A stretch of 46,627 bases of DNA from Alphaproteobacteria bacterium (GCA_022822405.1 JAJEBT010000153.1:1-46627), one strand, 5' to 3'; numbered from the stretch's first letter, positions 8,309-17,659 are shown. The notes: generated by a model from the sequence alone, not told the origin. A program made the numbers and translations.

Positions 8309-9037
8309 TCAACTACGGGCGTTTTCGCCGATGAAGGCGTCGATTTCCGCCGGAGTCATCGCCTCGCGGAACATTTCAGCACGCATGCAGACCCGCTGCA
8401 TGCTGATGGCCCGGATGGCGTCGGTCATGTGCGCAATGTCCTCGTCCGAGGAAATCAGCCCGACACAGACCTTGGCCTGTTCCGCGTAGTGGTCCTTTTC
8501 GTCATCATAGATGATCTGCATGGCCTTCGCGGTCATGTCGTTGACGGCCGATCCCGAGAGCTTGGCGCCTTCCCGGAACAGCCGCGCGCCGCCACCCTCG
8601 GTGAAGCCGACTGCGGCCCGGGTCAGCTCATCGCCACCTTCGACATAGCTCCGCCTCAATTCACCGAGCTTCCTTTCTTCCGGCAGTTGGACCGTGTCTT
8701 CGGGCGCGATCCTGCGGCCCACGAGATGTTCGAAGATATCCGCGAGAAGCACGTAGTGATTGAACTCCTGGGTCAGCTGCATGAGCAGGAAATGGTAGTC
8801 GTGGCGGTCGATGGACTTGTCGATTTCCGGGAAGCGGTCGGCGAGCTCCTTCAGCTCCCTGTGCAGCCCGTTGAAATAGCCGTCGACGGGATTGAGCTCC
8901 TTCCAGAGCTGCGCCCGCAGATAAAACACGTGGTCCTCATCGGTGGCCCCGGCGAAGAAGCGCCTGGCAATCTCGCCTTCGCACTCCCAATAGGGCCAGG
9001 CCGTGTCGACAAGTGTCTGTTCGATGTCGGCGGTCAT
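8309..9037 (-). CDS. Unrecognised helical protein with two ExxH motifs (diiron/ferritin-like?)
   Basis: This encodes 242 residues from the ATG at 9037. An in-frame ATG at 9043 directly abuts the GGGAG Shine-Dalgarno, whereas 9037 has 6 nt spacing. I do not recognise the family. The protein is acidic, lacks signal or membrane segments and appears all-helical. Two EXXH motifs occur: EFNH near residue 112 (in LMQLTQEFNHYVLLADIFEH) and EKDH near 185 (in QIIYDDEKDHYAEQ). Each is in a predicted helix with further acidic residues nearby (WECEGE near 18). That layout resembles the carboxylate/His ligands of ferritin-like diiron bundles. The function is open: iron storage, oxygenase or redox enzyme. 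It stands alone, convergent with pgk and divergent from rho. Confidence 0.6.
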   Translation of the reverse strand: MTADIEQTLVDTAWPYWECEGEIARRFFAGATDEDHVFYLRAQLWKELNPVDGYFNGLHRELKELADRFPEIDKSIDRHDYHFLLMQLTQEFNHYVLLADIFEHLVGRRIAPEDTVQLPEERKLGELRRSYVEGGDELTRAAVGFTEGGGARLFREGAKLSGSAVNDMTAKAMQIIYDDEKDHYAEQAKVCVGLISSDEDIAHMTDAIRAISMQRVCMRAEMFREAMTPAEIDAFIGENARS

Positions 9038-9371
9038 TACCATCTCCCGTTGCGTTCGACCACGGGCATTATAGGGGATTGGCCGCCGGCCGGCAGATCC
9101 CGCTGCAGCTCCGCGATTGCGGAGATTGCCCCGCCTTCTGCGCTATCCGCTGAAATTCATGGCGGCGAAAACAATTCGCCGGCTGGGTTGATTTCTTGTC
9201 CCGGGGCCTCTATTTTTGTTTGACCGACAAGAGGCGACGCGGCATAGCGCGCCCTTCATACTTGCCGTTACACGTCAGACCGCCTCTCCATTTGCGAAGG
9301 CTGTTTACTGTCCGGCCTCCGCGATTTTTGTAACCACCCCTCCCTCCTCCCTTCACCATTCGGCTGAAGTC
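9038..9371. promoter_or_regulatory. Divergent control region and rho leader
   Basis: This is a 334-bp gap with no gene. A perfect hairpin, CTCCGC-GATT-GCGGAG, sits at 9109-9124. A possible rightward promoter is TTGACC at 9221-9226 followed after about 17 nt by CATAGC; the match is poor at the -10. The remaining leader of rho is unusually pyrimidine-rich just before the start. rho leaders are autoregulated in other bacteria, so this long leader may be too, but nothing here proves it. Confidence 0.35.
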
Positions 9372-10628
9372 ATGAATTTGCAGGAACTGAAACAGAAGGC
9401 ACCCGCGGACCTGATTGCGGAAGCCGAGGAACTCAAGATCGAGAACGCGTCAAACCTGCGCAAACAGGACATCATGTTTGCAATCCTCAAGCAGGTTGCC
9501 GAGAACGGGGACGCCATCTCGGGTATCGGGGTTCTCGAGATTCTCCAGGACGGGTTCGGCTTTCTCCGTTCCCCCGAGGCCAACTACCTGCCGGGGCCGG
9601 ATGATATCTATGTCTCGCCGAGCCAGATCAGGCGCTTCGGGTTGCGGACCGGCGACACCGTTGAAGGGGAGATCCGCGCGCCGAAGGACGGAGAACGGTA
9701 TTTCGCGCTGCTCAAGGTCGGCAGGATCAATTTCGACGAGCCGGAGAAGGTTCGCCATCGGATCAATTTCGACAACCTGACGCCGCTCTATCCCGACGAG
9801 AAGCTCGAGTTGGCGCCCTCGAATCCGACGTCAACCGACATGACTCCGCGCGTGGTCGACCTCATATGTCCGCTGGGCAAGGGGCAGCGCGCGCTGATCG
9901 TGGCGCCGCCGCGCACCGGCAAGACGATGATGCTGCAGTCGATCGCCGCGGCGATCACCTCCAGCCATCCCGAGGTCTATCTCATCGTGCTGCTGATAGA
10001 CGAGCGGCCCGAGGAGGTCACCGACATGCAGAGGTCGGTCAACGGCGAGGTCATCAGCTCGACATTCGACGAACCGGCATCGCGACATGTCCAGGTGTCC
10101 GAAATGGTGATCGAAAAGGCCAAGCGGCTCGTCGAGCACAAGCGCGACGTCGTCATTCTCCTCGATTCGATCACGCGTCTTGCGCGCGCCTACAACACGG
10201 TCGTGCCGTCGTCGGGCAAGGTGCTGACCGGCGGTGTCGACGCCAACGCGCTGCAGCGGCCAAAGCGTTTCTTCGGGGCCGCCAGGAACATCGAGGAAGG
10301 CGGATCGATGACCATCATCGGCACCGCGCTCGTGGATACCGGCTCGCGCATGGACGAGGTCATTTTCGAGGAGTTCAAGGGGACCGGCAATTCGGAAATC
10401 ATCCTTGACCGCAAGCTTTCCGACAAGCGCACCTTTCCTGCCATGGACATCACCAAGTCCGGCACGCGCAAGGAAGAGCTCCTCGTCGAAAAGAACGTCC
10501 TTTCCAAGATGTGGGTCCTGCGCCGCATTCTCACGCCGATGGGCGTCGTGGACGCGATGGAATTCCTGCTCGACAAGCTCAAGGGCACCAAGTCGAACGA
10601 CGAGTTCTTTGCATCGATGAATCAGTAA
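9372..10628 (+). CDS. rho: Transcription termination factor Rho
   Basis: This encodes 418 residues from the ATG at 9372 ([11 protein letters not shown]...). Rho is a hexameric RNA helicase that ends transcription and loads on C-rich unstructured RNA. The N-terminal Rho_N helical domain spans roughly 1-45. The cold-shock-like RNA-binding domain follows ([32 protein letters not shown], about 60-90). The ATPase core has Walker A APPRTGKT near 178, Walker [17 protein letters not shown] near 262, and the R-loop region after [11 protein letters not shown]. Length and motifs are typical. mnmE often follows rho in alphaproteobacteria; here five kilobases separate them. Confidence 0.98.
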   Translation: MNLQELKQKAPADLIAEAEELKIENASNLRKQDIMFAILKQVAENGDAISGIGVLEILQDGFGFLRSPEANYLPGPDDIYVSPSQIRRFGLRTGDTVEGEIRAPKDGERYFALLKVGRINFDEPEKVRHRINFDNLTPLYPDEKLELAPSNPTSTDMTPRVVDLICPLGKGQRALIVAPPRTGKTMMLQSIAAAITSSHPEVYLIVLLIDERPEEVTDMQRSVNGEVISSTFDEPASRHVQVSEMVIEKAKRLVEHKRDVVILLDSITRLARAYNTVVPSSGKVLTGGVDANALQRPKRFFGAARNIEEGGSMTIIGTALVDTGSRMDEVIFEEFKGTGNSEIILDRKLSDKRTFPAMDITKSGTRKEELLVEKNVLSKMWVLRRILTPMGVVDAMEFLLDKLKGTKSNDEFFASMNQ

Positions 10629-10964
10629 AGGACTCTGGCTCCGCTATGGCGACCTCAACGGATAGCGCCTGGAGCCTGAGTAGACGACAAGCGGCCTCTC
10701 CGAGAGAGCGTCCTGTTTGATGCGGTGGAATCAGTGACTTGCGCCCGTCGCCAGTCCCAGGCTGATTTCTGCCGCCCAGGGAGTCGCCTCCGGGATTCGA
10801 CGGGCGTCTCGAACGGTGTCCGGACGGATTTCGCTCCCCGGCCCACGGCTTTTCGGTGCTGGCATCTATTCCACAGCGCTTGCAGCGGCCGCCTTGCGGT
10901 GGGTGCTCCTGCGAGCAGGCAGACAGCCGTGAAGTCGGCGTCCTTCACGGGCGATGAGCCGGAG
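10629..10964. other. Intergenic region between rho and a convergent gene
   Basis: No credible gene is found in these 336 bp. Short open frames here have no Shine-Dalgarno site or recognisable product. Apart from the hairpin at 10927-10950, no repeat or RNA gene was recognised. Confidence 0.6.
10927..10950. terminator. Hairpin between convergent rho and quinone oxidoreductase genes
   Basis: CCGTGAAG (10927-10934) pairs perfectly with CTTCACGG (10943-10950) around an 8-nt loop. It lies 15 nt past the stop of the minus-strand oxidoreductase. No T tract follows on either strand, so terminator function is tentative. Confidence 0.4.
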
Positions 10965-11939
10965 TTACGGCTCCAGAACGATCGATCCCATCGTCTTCCG
11001 TCCGGCCAGGTCGCGATGTGCGCGGGCCGCTTCGCGTAGCGAGTACTTGTGATTGACCTGGATCTTGACGGCACCGGACTTGATGACCTTGATGACGTCG
11101 TTGGCCATCCTCCTGGTTTCTTCCGGTGAGCTGGCGAAGTGGAACAGTGTCGGCCGGGTCATCAGCAGCGAGCCCTTCTGCGCGAGGATCGACGGGTCCA
11201 TCGGTGGGATCGGGCCGGAAGCGTTGCCGAACGAAACGAACAGCCCGCGAGGCCTGAGGCAGTCGAGCGATGCGGGCCATGTTGCCTTGCCGATGGAATC
11301 GTAGACCACCGGCAGCATCTCGCCCTTGGTTATCTTGCGCACCCGGTTCACGAAGTTCTCACGCGTGTAGATGATCGGGTAATCGCAGCCGTTGGCCTTG
11401 GCGAGGCGTGCCTTTGCCGGCGAACCGACGGTGCCGATGACGGTAGCGCCGAGGTGCTTCGCCCACTGGCAGAGAATGAGGCCGACGCCGCCGGCGGCGG
11501 CATGGATGAGAATGGTGTCCTTGGCCGACACCTTGTAGATGCTGCGGATCAGGTAGCGGACCGTCATCCCCTGTAGCATCATCGAGGCCGCAATGTCGCT
11601 CGGGATGTCGCGGGGGACCTTGACGAGCTTGCCGGCGTCGATGTTCACGGCTTCGGCGTAGCAGCCGCTCCCTGCGGTGCCGGTCGCGACGCGGTCTCCG
11701 ATCCTGAACCCGGACACACCCGATCCCACCGCCTCGATCTCTCCGCACATCTCTCCGCCGGGGGTGAACGGCATCTGCATCGGATAGAGGCCTGAACGCT
11801 GGTAGATGTCGATATAGTTCACCCCGATCGACTGGGCCCGCACCGTCACCATGTTCTTGCCTGGGCGCGCGATGTCGACGTCGCGCCATTTCATGGCCGA
11901 CGGCGGGCCGGGTTTGTCAACCACGATTGCTTTTGGCAT
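10965..11939 (-). CDS. NADPH:quinone oxidoreductase-like, zinc-free MDR family
   Basis: This encodes 324 residues. The protein matches quinone reductases of the medium-chain dehydrogenase superfamily. The N-terminal GroES-like domain has VNYIDIYQRSGLYP near 39 and the PFTPGGEMCGEIEAVG segment. The nucleotide-binding domain has ILIHAAAGGVGLILCQWAKHLGATVIGTV near 141-170. The structural zinc Cys cluster of alcohol dehydrogenases is absent, as expected for the Qor group. Reduction of quinones or enones with NADPH is the family activity; the exact substrate is unknown. It is the last of a four-gene minus-strand run and may be co-transcribed with the dienelactone hydrolase 54 nt upstream. Confidence 0.88.
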   Translation of the reverse strand: MPKAIVVDKPGPPSAMKWRDVDIARPGKNMVTVRAQSIGVNYIDIYQRSGLYPMQMPFTPGGEMCGEIEAVGSGVSGFRIGDRVATGTAGSGCYAEAVNIDAGKLVKVPRDIPSDIAASMMLQGMTVRYLIRSIYKVSAKDTILIHAAAGGVGLILCQWAKHLGATVIGTVGSPAKARLAKANGCDYPIIYTRENFVNRVRKITKGEMLPVVYDSIGKATWPASLDCLRPRGLFVSFGNASGPIPPMDPSILAQKGSLLMTRPTLFHFASSPEETRRMANDVIKVIKSGAVKIQVNHKYSLREAARAHRDLAGRKTMGSIVLEP

Positions 11940-11993
11940 AGCAGAGTCCTTCCCAGTGGCAGCGCCTCGCGGGGCTGCCTGCAGAGGGCGGCG

Positions 11994-12698
11994 TCAGGCG
12001 AGCGTATTCCTGAACAGTTCGGCCGTCCTCGAATTGGCGGTCGCGGCAGCATCCTGGTCGTAGTGTTCACCACCGGTGCGGGCAAATGCGTGATTGACGC
12101 CGGGATAGGAATAGACAGTCACGTTCGGGTTGTTGCCGAGCGCCGACCTGATTTTTTCCTGAGCTTCGGGCGGGCAGTAGTCATCGCCCTCGGCGAGGTG
12201 CAGAATGAGCGGATTGCGGATGCCGGACGCGGCATCGAGCGAGTTCTCTATCTGGACCGGATAGTATCCCGAAGCGGCGTCGGCGTCGGTGAAACAGGCG
12301 GTCGCATAGGCTAGGCTGCCACCCAGGCAGTAGCCGGCTGCCCCGACCTTGCCCGTGCAGCCCTCAAGGCTGCGGACGGCAGAGATGGTGGCTTGGATGT
12401 CAGCCACACCCTGTTCGAACATGGGCAGGAACGCGTTCATCAACTCGAAAGCGCGATCCCATTCGGCCTGGGTCTTGTCGGTCAGCTCGACACCCGGCTC
12501 GATGCGCCAGAAAAGGTCCGGACAGACGGCGATGTAGCCCTCGCCTGCATACGCGTCGCAGACTTCGCGCAGGAACTGATTGACTCCGAAGATTTCCTGA
12601 AGGATCACGACTCCTGGCCCGCTTCCTCCTTCGGGGGTCGCGCAATAGGCCCCGAAGGTCCCGCTGCCGTCGGTTGCCTCGATGGTCAGATTAGCCAT
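11994..12698 (-). CDS. Dienelactone hydrolase family protein
   Basis: This encodes 234 residues, the typical size for the family, with an alpha/beta-hydrolase fold. The Cys-Asp-His triad can be read: Cys124 in AAGYCLGGSLAYA, Asp172 or Asp173 in LAEGDDYCPPEAQ, and His203 in PGVNHAFAR. Glu35 in ILQEIFGVN matches the residue that activates the Cys in dienelactone hydrolases. It would hydrolyse dienelactones or other activated esters. No chlorocatechol genes are nearby, so a general detoxification role is as likely. It precedes the quinone oxidoreductase on the same strand. Confidence 0.92.
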   Translation of the reverse strand: MANLTIEATDGSGTFGAYCATPEGGSGPGVVILQEIFGVNQFLREVCDAYAGEGYIAVCPDLFWRIEPGVELTDKTQAEWDRAFELMNAFLPMFEQGVADIQATISAVRSLEGCTGKVGAAGYCLGGSLAYATACFTDADAASGYYPVQIENSLDAASGIRNPLILHLAEGDDYCPPEAQEKIRSALGNNPNVTVYSYPGVNHAFARTGGEHYDQDAAATANSRTAELFRNTLA

Positions 12699-12847
12699 GA
12701 ATATTCCCCGTCATTTTCGGAATCGCACAAATTCTCCCCCGCCGCAGCCGCTCACATTGCGGCAGGGCGCACCAGAAGTGCCGAATATAACAGTCAGATA
12801 ACGACTTGTCATGCGCTGGCGCCAAAAAAAGCCGCCACTATGCGATT

Positions 12848-13291
12848 TCAGGCCGGCTTCTCCAGTGCGAGAAGGAATGTCTTGGTCCCCAAGCCGCCAT
12901 GACCGGAATATCCGCCGTTCCCGCTGCGCGCCACGACCCGGTGGCAAGGCACGATCACCGGAATCGGGTTGGCGCCGCAGGCCCCGCCAACGGCGCGCGC
13001 CGAACTGCCGAGTCTTTGCGCGAGCGCCCCGTATGTCGCGGTTTCGCCGTACGGGATGGCGGACATCGCCTGCCATACGCGCTTCCCGAAATCGCTGCCC
13101 TCGGGTTTCAGGGGAAGGTCGAAGCGGGTCAGTTCGCCGGCGAAATACTTGCCGAGCTGCCGCGCCGCCTCATGGAGAAGTGGCGTCGGCGCGTCATCGG
13201 CGTCGTCGTCCCACCCGAGCCGGACAATGTGGCCTCCGTCTTCACAAATCGTGAGCGTGCCGAGCGGCGAGACGGTATTCAGCACTGCCAC
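12848..13291 (-). CDS. ogt: Methylated-DNA--protein-cysteine methyltransferase
   Basis: This encodes 147 residues from a GTG start at 13291, only 3 nt after the stop of the upstream DUF255 gene, so translation is probably coupled. It removes methyl groups from O6-methylguanine by suicidal transfer to a Cys. The acceptor is Cys116 in the invariant PCHRVV. The family helix-turn-helix precedes it (GETATYGALAQRLGSSARAVGGACGANPIPV), and the GGYSGHGGLGTKTFLLALE segment follows. The C-terminal catalytic domain is complete, and the N-terminal ribonuclease-like domain is short, as in Ogt rather than Ada. Confidence 0.95.
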   Translation of the reverse strand: MAVLNTVSPLGTLTICEDGGHIVRLGWDDDADDAPTPLLHEAARQLGKYFAGELTRFDLPLKPEGSDFGKRVWQAMSAIPYGETATYGALAQRLGSSARAVGGACGANPIPVIVPCHRVVARSGNGGYSGHGGLGTKTFLLALEKPA

Positions 13292-13294
13292 CGG

Positions 13295-15343
13295 TCAGGT
13301 CCCTTCCAGATGGGAGCGCAAGGCGTCGGCGCTGGTGAGTGGCAGGGAGCAGGTCTGGCCGACGCAGACATAAGCCGCGGCCCGGCCCTCGACCGGGCCT
13401 TTTCCGGCTGCCACATGGCCGTCGGGAAGCGTGTTCCCGGAATGGGCCGGGACAATGAGCTTGTTCTGGCCGGCGGCTTGCCATGCGGCTGCGGCAAGCG
13501 CCCGCGCATCCGCGTCGCCGGGGTCACCGGCGATCACGATCTGGGTGCACCTCTGCAGAAGCTCGTTGGCGCAGAGCAGCCCCGCGTATCCGAACACGTT
13601 GTTCGCGGTCTCCGCGGCGAAGGCCGCGATCACGGCTTCGGCGCGTTCGCGGAAGGAGTCGTCGCCGGTCAGGTAATGGAGCCGGGCGAGTACCGCCGCC
13701 ATGGTGCCGTTGCCCGCCGGCGTGGCGTTGTCAGCTGCGGTTCTCGTGCGAACCAGCAGCGCTTCCGCATCGTCTGCGGTGAAGAAATAGCCGCCGTTCC
13801 GTTCGTCCCAGTAGTGGGCGTCCGCCGCGCCCGTCCAGGCGCGGGCGCAGTCGGCGTAGCCGGCATCACCGGTTGCCTCGAAGAGAGCGAGCGCCGCGCG
13901 CGCCATGTTGGCGTAGTCATCGATGGTGGCGGCATGCTTGAGGATTCCCTTGCGCCAGGAGTGTCCGAGCCGTCCATCGCTGAACATGTGCTCGCGGACG
14001 AAGCGGAAAGCGTTCGCGGCAGCGGCCAACCAGTCCGGGTTGTCGAACACCATGGCGGCCCGGGCCATCGCCGCGATCATCAGGCCGTTCCAGTCGGCCA
14101 GCACCTTGTCGTCCCATCCTGGCCAGACGCGCCGATCTCGCACTGCGCGGAGCGCTTCCCTGGACGCCGCGAGCGCAGCTTCCTGCTGCGGATCCAAGAG
14201 ATCCGGGCGGGCGGTGCGGTTGAGGATGGACGAGCCTTCCCAGTTGCCGCCGGGCGTGACATCGTAGATGTCCTTGAAGAGCGGAGCGCTATCTCCGAGA
14301 ACGCTGTCGATTTCCTCGGCCGACCACACGTAGAAGCGGCCCTCCTCGCCCTCCGAGTCCGCGTCGTACGAAGCGGCAAACGCGGCCATGCCGTCCCCGG
14401 TGCCGGGAGCCAGCATCTCGCGCAGGGTCCACTCGATGGTTTCCGCCGTTCGCTGCGCATAGAGCGGGTTCCGCGTCGCCTGCCACGCCGAGACCAGCAG
14501 GTCGACCAGTTGCGCATTGTCGTAGAGCATCTTCTCGAAATGCGGAACCAGCCACTGGTCGTCTGTCGAATAGCGTGCGAAACCGCCGCCGAGATGGTCG
14601 TATATTCCGCCCTGGCACATCTTTGTCAGCGACAGCAGGACGGCGTTGCGCAGCATCTCGTTGTCGGAGCGCAGGTAGCTGCGCCAGAGAAGCTCGAGGA
14701 TCGGCGGGTTGGGGAATTTCGGAGCGCGGCCGAAACCGCCATGAACCATGTCAAACTCGCGCGCGAGACGCTCGGCCGCGCGGTCATTGAGGGCGAGCGG
14801 AATGGTGCCGTCTCCGCCCGCGCCCTGCGCTTCCGGCGTCCAGATCCGGCGCAGGCCCTGACCGAGCGCTGCCGCCGCTTCCAGCGCATTGTCGCGCTTG
14901 TCCTTCCAGTGTTCGGAAATCGCGGTCAGCACCTGCGGGAAGCCCGGACGCCCGAAACGCGGCGATGGCGGAAAGTAGGTGCCGCCCCAAAACGGCGCGC
15001 CGTCCGGCGTCAGGAACATCGTCAGCGGCCATCCGCCCTGCTGCCCGGTCAACTGGAGGGCATGCTGGTAGATGGTGTCGATGTCGGGGCGTTCCTCGCG
15101 GTCGACCTTGACGTTAACGAAATGGCGGTTCATGAGTTCCGCTATCCCGGCGTCCTCGAAACATTCGTGCGCCATGACATGGCACCAGTGGCATGCGGCA
15201 TAACCGACCGACAGAAGTATGGGCCGATCCGTCGCCTCGGCTTCGGCCAGCGCCTCGGGGCCCCAGCCGTACCAGTGGACGGGATTGTCGGCATGCTGAA
15301 GAAGATAGGGGCTGGTCTCTTCAGCGAGGCGGTTGCGGGACAT
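13295..15343 (-). CDS. DUF255/YyaL-family thioredoxin-like protein (SPATA20 type)
   Basis: This encodes 682 residues from the ATG at 15343; a longer frame upstream is noncoding in character. The N-terminal thioredoxin-fold domain (about 1-165) has the signature NPVHWYGWG and SVGYAACHWCHVMAHECFED, with CHWC replacing the usual CxxC. It is followed by VDREERPDID. The remaining 500 residues form the (alpha/alpha)6 glycosidase-like barrel region, with YDNAQLVDL, DADSEGEEGRFYVW and DDKVLADWNGLMIAAMA. The cellular role of the family is not established. ogt starts 3 nt downstream, which may hint at a stress or repair setting. It is divergent from mnmE. Confidence 0.93.
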   Translation of the reverse strand: MSRNRLAEETSPYLLQHADNPVHWYGWGPEALAEAEATDRPILLSVGYAACHWCHVMAHECFEDAGIAELMNRHFVNVKVDREERPDIDTIYQHALQLTGQQGGWPLTMFLTPDGAPFWGGTYFPPSPRFGRPGFPQVLTAISEHWKDKRDNALEAAAALGQGLRRIWTPEAQGAGGDGTIPLALNDRAAERLAREFDMVHGGFGRAPKFPNPPILELLWRSYLRSDNEMLRNAVLLSLTKMCQGGIYDHLGGGFARYSTDDQWLVPHFEKMLYDNAQLVDLLVSAWQATRNPLYAQRTAETIEWTLREMLAPGTGDGMAAFAASYDADSEGEEGRFYVWSAEEIDSVLGDSAPLFKDIYDVTPGGNWEGSSILNRTARPDLLDPQQEAALAASREALRAVRDRRVWPGWDDKVLADWNGLMIAAMARAAMVFDNPDWLAAAANAFRFVREHMFSDGRLGHSWRKGILKHAATIDDYANMARAALALFEATGDAGYADCARAWTGAADAHYWDERNGGYFFTADDAEALLVRTRTAADNATPAGNGTMAAVLARLHYLTGDDSFRERAEAVIAAFAAETANNVFGYAGLLCANELLQRCTQIVIAGDPGDADARALAAAAWQAAGQNKLIVPAHSGNTLPDGHVAAGKGPVEGRAAAYVCVGQTCSLPLTSADALRSHLEGT

Positions 15344-15614
15344 GGGCGGCCTCCGTCCTGGTTCGGAAGGCGGCTGGACTGCGCGGCCCTCAGGAGGGGG
15401 CGGAGTATAGGGTACCCGGGGCGTCAAGCCCATTGCCACGGACACAGGGTCGCCGGCGCTGCGCGGACGGAGGGGCGCATGTTCGTGCGCGCGCCAATAA
15501 ATGTATCTACACATATTCAGAGAGCCGCGGCGCCTCCCGGCCGCCGGCGGCGGCGCGCACCGCCGGTCCGCGCGCCGGCCGCACGCCCAGGTCCGGATCC
15601 GGTTGCGGGACCGC

Positions 15615-16946
15615 ATGACGTCCGGTGACACCATCTTCGCGGTCGCGACGGCACCGGGCCGCGCCGGGGTGGCCGTCATCCGCCTTTCGGGCCCGGCGGC
15701 CGCCCGTTCCGCGTGCCGGCTCGCGGGACTCGCGGAACCGCCGCCGCCGCGTCGCGCCAAGCGGTGCCTGCTGCGAGCGCCGGACGGCGGCGGGGAGCTG
15801 GATGACGGGCTGCTTCTGTGGTTCCCGGGCCCGGCGAGCCTGACCGGGGAGGACGTGGTCGAATTCCATATCCATGGCGGCCGCGCGACCGTCGAGGCGG
15901 TATGCGGCGCCCTTGCGAGCGAGGGCGGGCTCAGGCCGGCGGAGCCCGGAGAGTTCTCGCGGCGCGCCTTCCTTGCCGGCAAGTTCGATCTCGCCGAAGC
16001 CGAGGCGCTTGCCGATCTCGTCGATGCCGAGACCGAGGGGCAGAGGCGCCAGGCCCTGCGGCAGCTGCGCGGCGGGCTGTCGGCCCGGCTCGAGGCGTGG
16101 CGCGCCGAACTGATCGGGATTGCGGCGCATGTTGAGGCCGACATCGACTTTTCGGACGAGGAGCTGCCGCCCGGCACGGCATCCTCGGCGATCGCCGCGA
16201 TCGCGGGCCTCGAGGCCGGGATCAGGGAGTTTCTGGATGACAGCCGTCGCGGCGAACGCCTGCGCGACGGCTTTCACGTCGCGATCGTGGGCGCGCCCAA
16301 TGCCGGGAAGTCGTCGCTCCTCAATGCGATTTCGGAACGCGATGCGGCCATCGTCTCGGACACCGAGGGGACGACCCGCGACGTCATCGAGGTCCGTCTC
16401 GATCTTGGCGGCTGGCCGGTAATTCTCGCCGACACGGCCGGCCTGCGCCGCGCGTCGTCGCCGATCGAACGGGAAGGTGTGCGACGCGCGCGGCAGCGGG
16501 CGCAGGATGCCGACCTCAAGGCGGTGGTTTTTGACGCGGCTCTTGCGCCGGATCAGGCAAGCGTCGAACTTCTCGACGACAGGGCGATAGCGATCGCGAA
16601 CAAGTCGGATCTGTGCGATCGTCCGCCGGCAGATATCGCCGGCCTTGCGGCCATTGCGGTTTCCGCGCGCACCGGTGCCGGGCTGACGCGCCTGCTGCGC
16701 CGTCTCGAGGAGCGTGCGGCCGAGGCGATGACGGCCGGCTCGGAGGCGCCCCTGACCCGGCTCCGCCACCGCCTGGCGCTCGATGAGTGTGTGGATGCGC
16801 TGGCGCGCGCGCGGTCGGCAGGCGCCAGTGAACTGGTTGCGGAAGACCTCAGGCTTGCGGCACGCGCGCTCGGCCGGGTGACCGGGCGGGTCGATGTCGA
16901 GGACTTGCTTGACGTCGTGTTCGCGGATTTCTGCATAGGCAAGTAG
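15615..16946 (+). CDS. mnmE: tRNA uridine-5-carboxymethylaminomethyl modification GTPase MnmE
   Basis: This encodes 443 residues from the ATG at 15615. With MnmG it modifies U34 of certain tRNAs. The N-terminal tetrahydrofolate-binding domain carries DTIFAVATAPGRAGVAVIRLSG and EDVVEFHIHGG. The G domain has G1 GAPNAGKSS near 224, G2 TEGTTRD, G3 DTAGLRR and G4 NKSD. The C terminus ends FCIGK with the conserved Cys440. All motifs are intact. The 271-bp divergent gap from the DUF255 gene includes an AT-richer patch near 15497-15525 that probably holds the promoter. rho is on the same strand but five genes away. Confidence 0.97.
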   Translation: MTSGDTIFAVATAPGRAGVAVIRLSGPAAARSACRLAGLAEPPPPRRAKRCLLRAPDGGGELDDGLLLWFPGPASLTGEDVVEFHIHGGRATVEAVCGALASEGGLRPAEPGEFSRRAFLAGKFDLAEAEALADLVDAETEGQRRQALRQLRGGLSARLEAWRAELIGIAAHVEADIDFSDEELPPGTASSAIAAIAGLEAGIREFLDDSRRGERLRDGFHVAIVGAPNAGKSSLLNAISERDAAIVSDTEGTTRDVIEVRLDLGGWPVILADTAGLRRASSPIEREGVRRARQRAQDADLKAVVFDAALAPDQASVELLDDRAIAIANKSDLCDRPPADIAGLAAIAVSARTGAGLTRLLRRLEERAAEAMTAGSEAPLTRLRHRLALDECVDALARARSAGASELVAEDLRLAARALGRVTGRVDVEDLLDVVFADFCIGK

Positions 16947-17052
16947 ACGATGGCCGAAGGCTCCCGAGGCTCGCGCTGCCGGCCGCCCGGAAAGGCCGGG
17001 ACTTGCGGCATCCGCCAGCCGATTGAAGAAAAATCTGCAACCGGCCAAGGAA

Positions 17053-17074
17053 TTTGACACCGGCATGCGTCAAA
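17053..17074 (+). promoter_or_regulatory. Dyad upstream of ECF sigma gene, candidate promoter/operator
   Basis: TTTGAC (17053-17058) and GTCAAA (17069-17074) form a 6-bp inverted repeat with a 10-nt spacer. It lies 18 nt upstream of the chosen sigma start. GGAAT at 17050-17054, followed after 14 nt by CGTC at 17069, is reminiscent of the -35 GGAAC and -10 CGTC elements of ECF promoters. The spacing is shorter than usual. Autoregulation by the downstream sigma factor is therefore possible but unproven. Confidence 0.35.
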
Positions 17075-17091
17075 CCCTTCGAGGAGGGACG

Positions 17092-17640
17092 GTGTTGGAC
17101 GATTGTGCTCGCATGAGCGCGGATACGGATACGGATGTCGCGCTGGCCAGCCGTGCCGCCGCCGGAGACCGGACGGCGTTCGCGACCCTCCTTGAGCGCC
17201 ACTACGAACGGATCTACCGCGTCGGAGCGCGTGTACTCGGCAACGAGCAGGACGCTGCCGATCTGGCGCAGGATGTCTGTGTCGGCCTGGTCGGCAAGCT
17301 CTCCTCCTACCGGGGCGAGAGCCGGTTCACGACCTGGCTGTACCGGGTGGTCGCCAACGCCGCGCTGGACAGGCTCCGGCGCGACGGCACACGACGGCGC
17401 AAGGAGCAGGACTTCACCGAAGCCGAGGCCGTCATCAGGGCCGGGCAGGCCGGGGGAGCCGATGAAACCATCTGGCTCCGACAGGCTCTGGACGGGCTCG
17501 GGGCCGACTTGCGGGCGACCGTGATCCTCGTGGCCGGGGAGGGGCTGCGGCACTCGGAAGCTGCAGAAGTCCTCGGCGTGACCGAATCGACCGTATCCTG
17601 GCGGATGCATGAGGCGCGCAAACGTCTGCGCACCTCATGA
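17092..17640 (+). CDS. ECF-family RNA polymerase sigma factor
   Basis: This encodes 182 residues if GTG at 17092 is used; TTG at 17095 is equally possible. Both follow the strong Shine-Dalgarno GAGGAGG at 17081-17087. A TTG at 17023 in the same frame lacks such a site. Region 2 is clear (FATLLERHYERIYRVGARVLGNEQDAADLAQDV, then SSYRGESRFTTWLYRVVANAALDRLRR). Region 4 has LRHSEAAEVLGVTESTVSWRMHEARKRLR, the helix-turn-helix that reads the -35 element. There is no long C-terminal extension. The VWA membrane protein starts 20 nt downstream, so the two form one operon. Its control of that partner, or the reverse, is an inference from this layout. Confidence 0.93.
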   Translation: MLDDCARMSADTDTDVALASRAAAGDRTAFATLLERHYERIYRVGARVLGNEQDAADLAQDVCVGLVGKLSSYRGESRFTTWLYRVVANAALDRLRRDGTRRRKEQDFTEAEAVIRAGQAGGADETIWLRQALDGLGADLRATVILVAGEGLRHSEAAEVLGVTESTVSWRMHEARKRLRTS

Positions 17641-17659
17641 CTGGTGGGGAGGTGATGCC

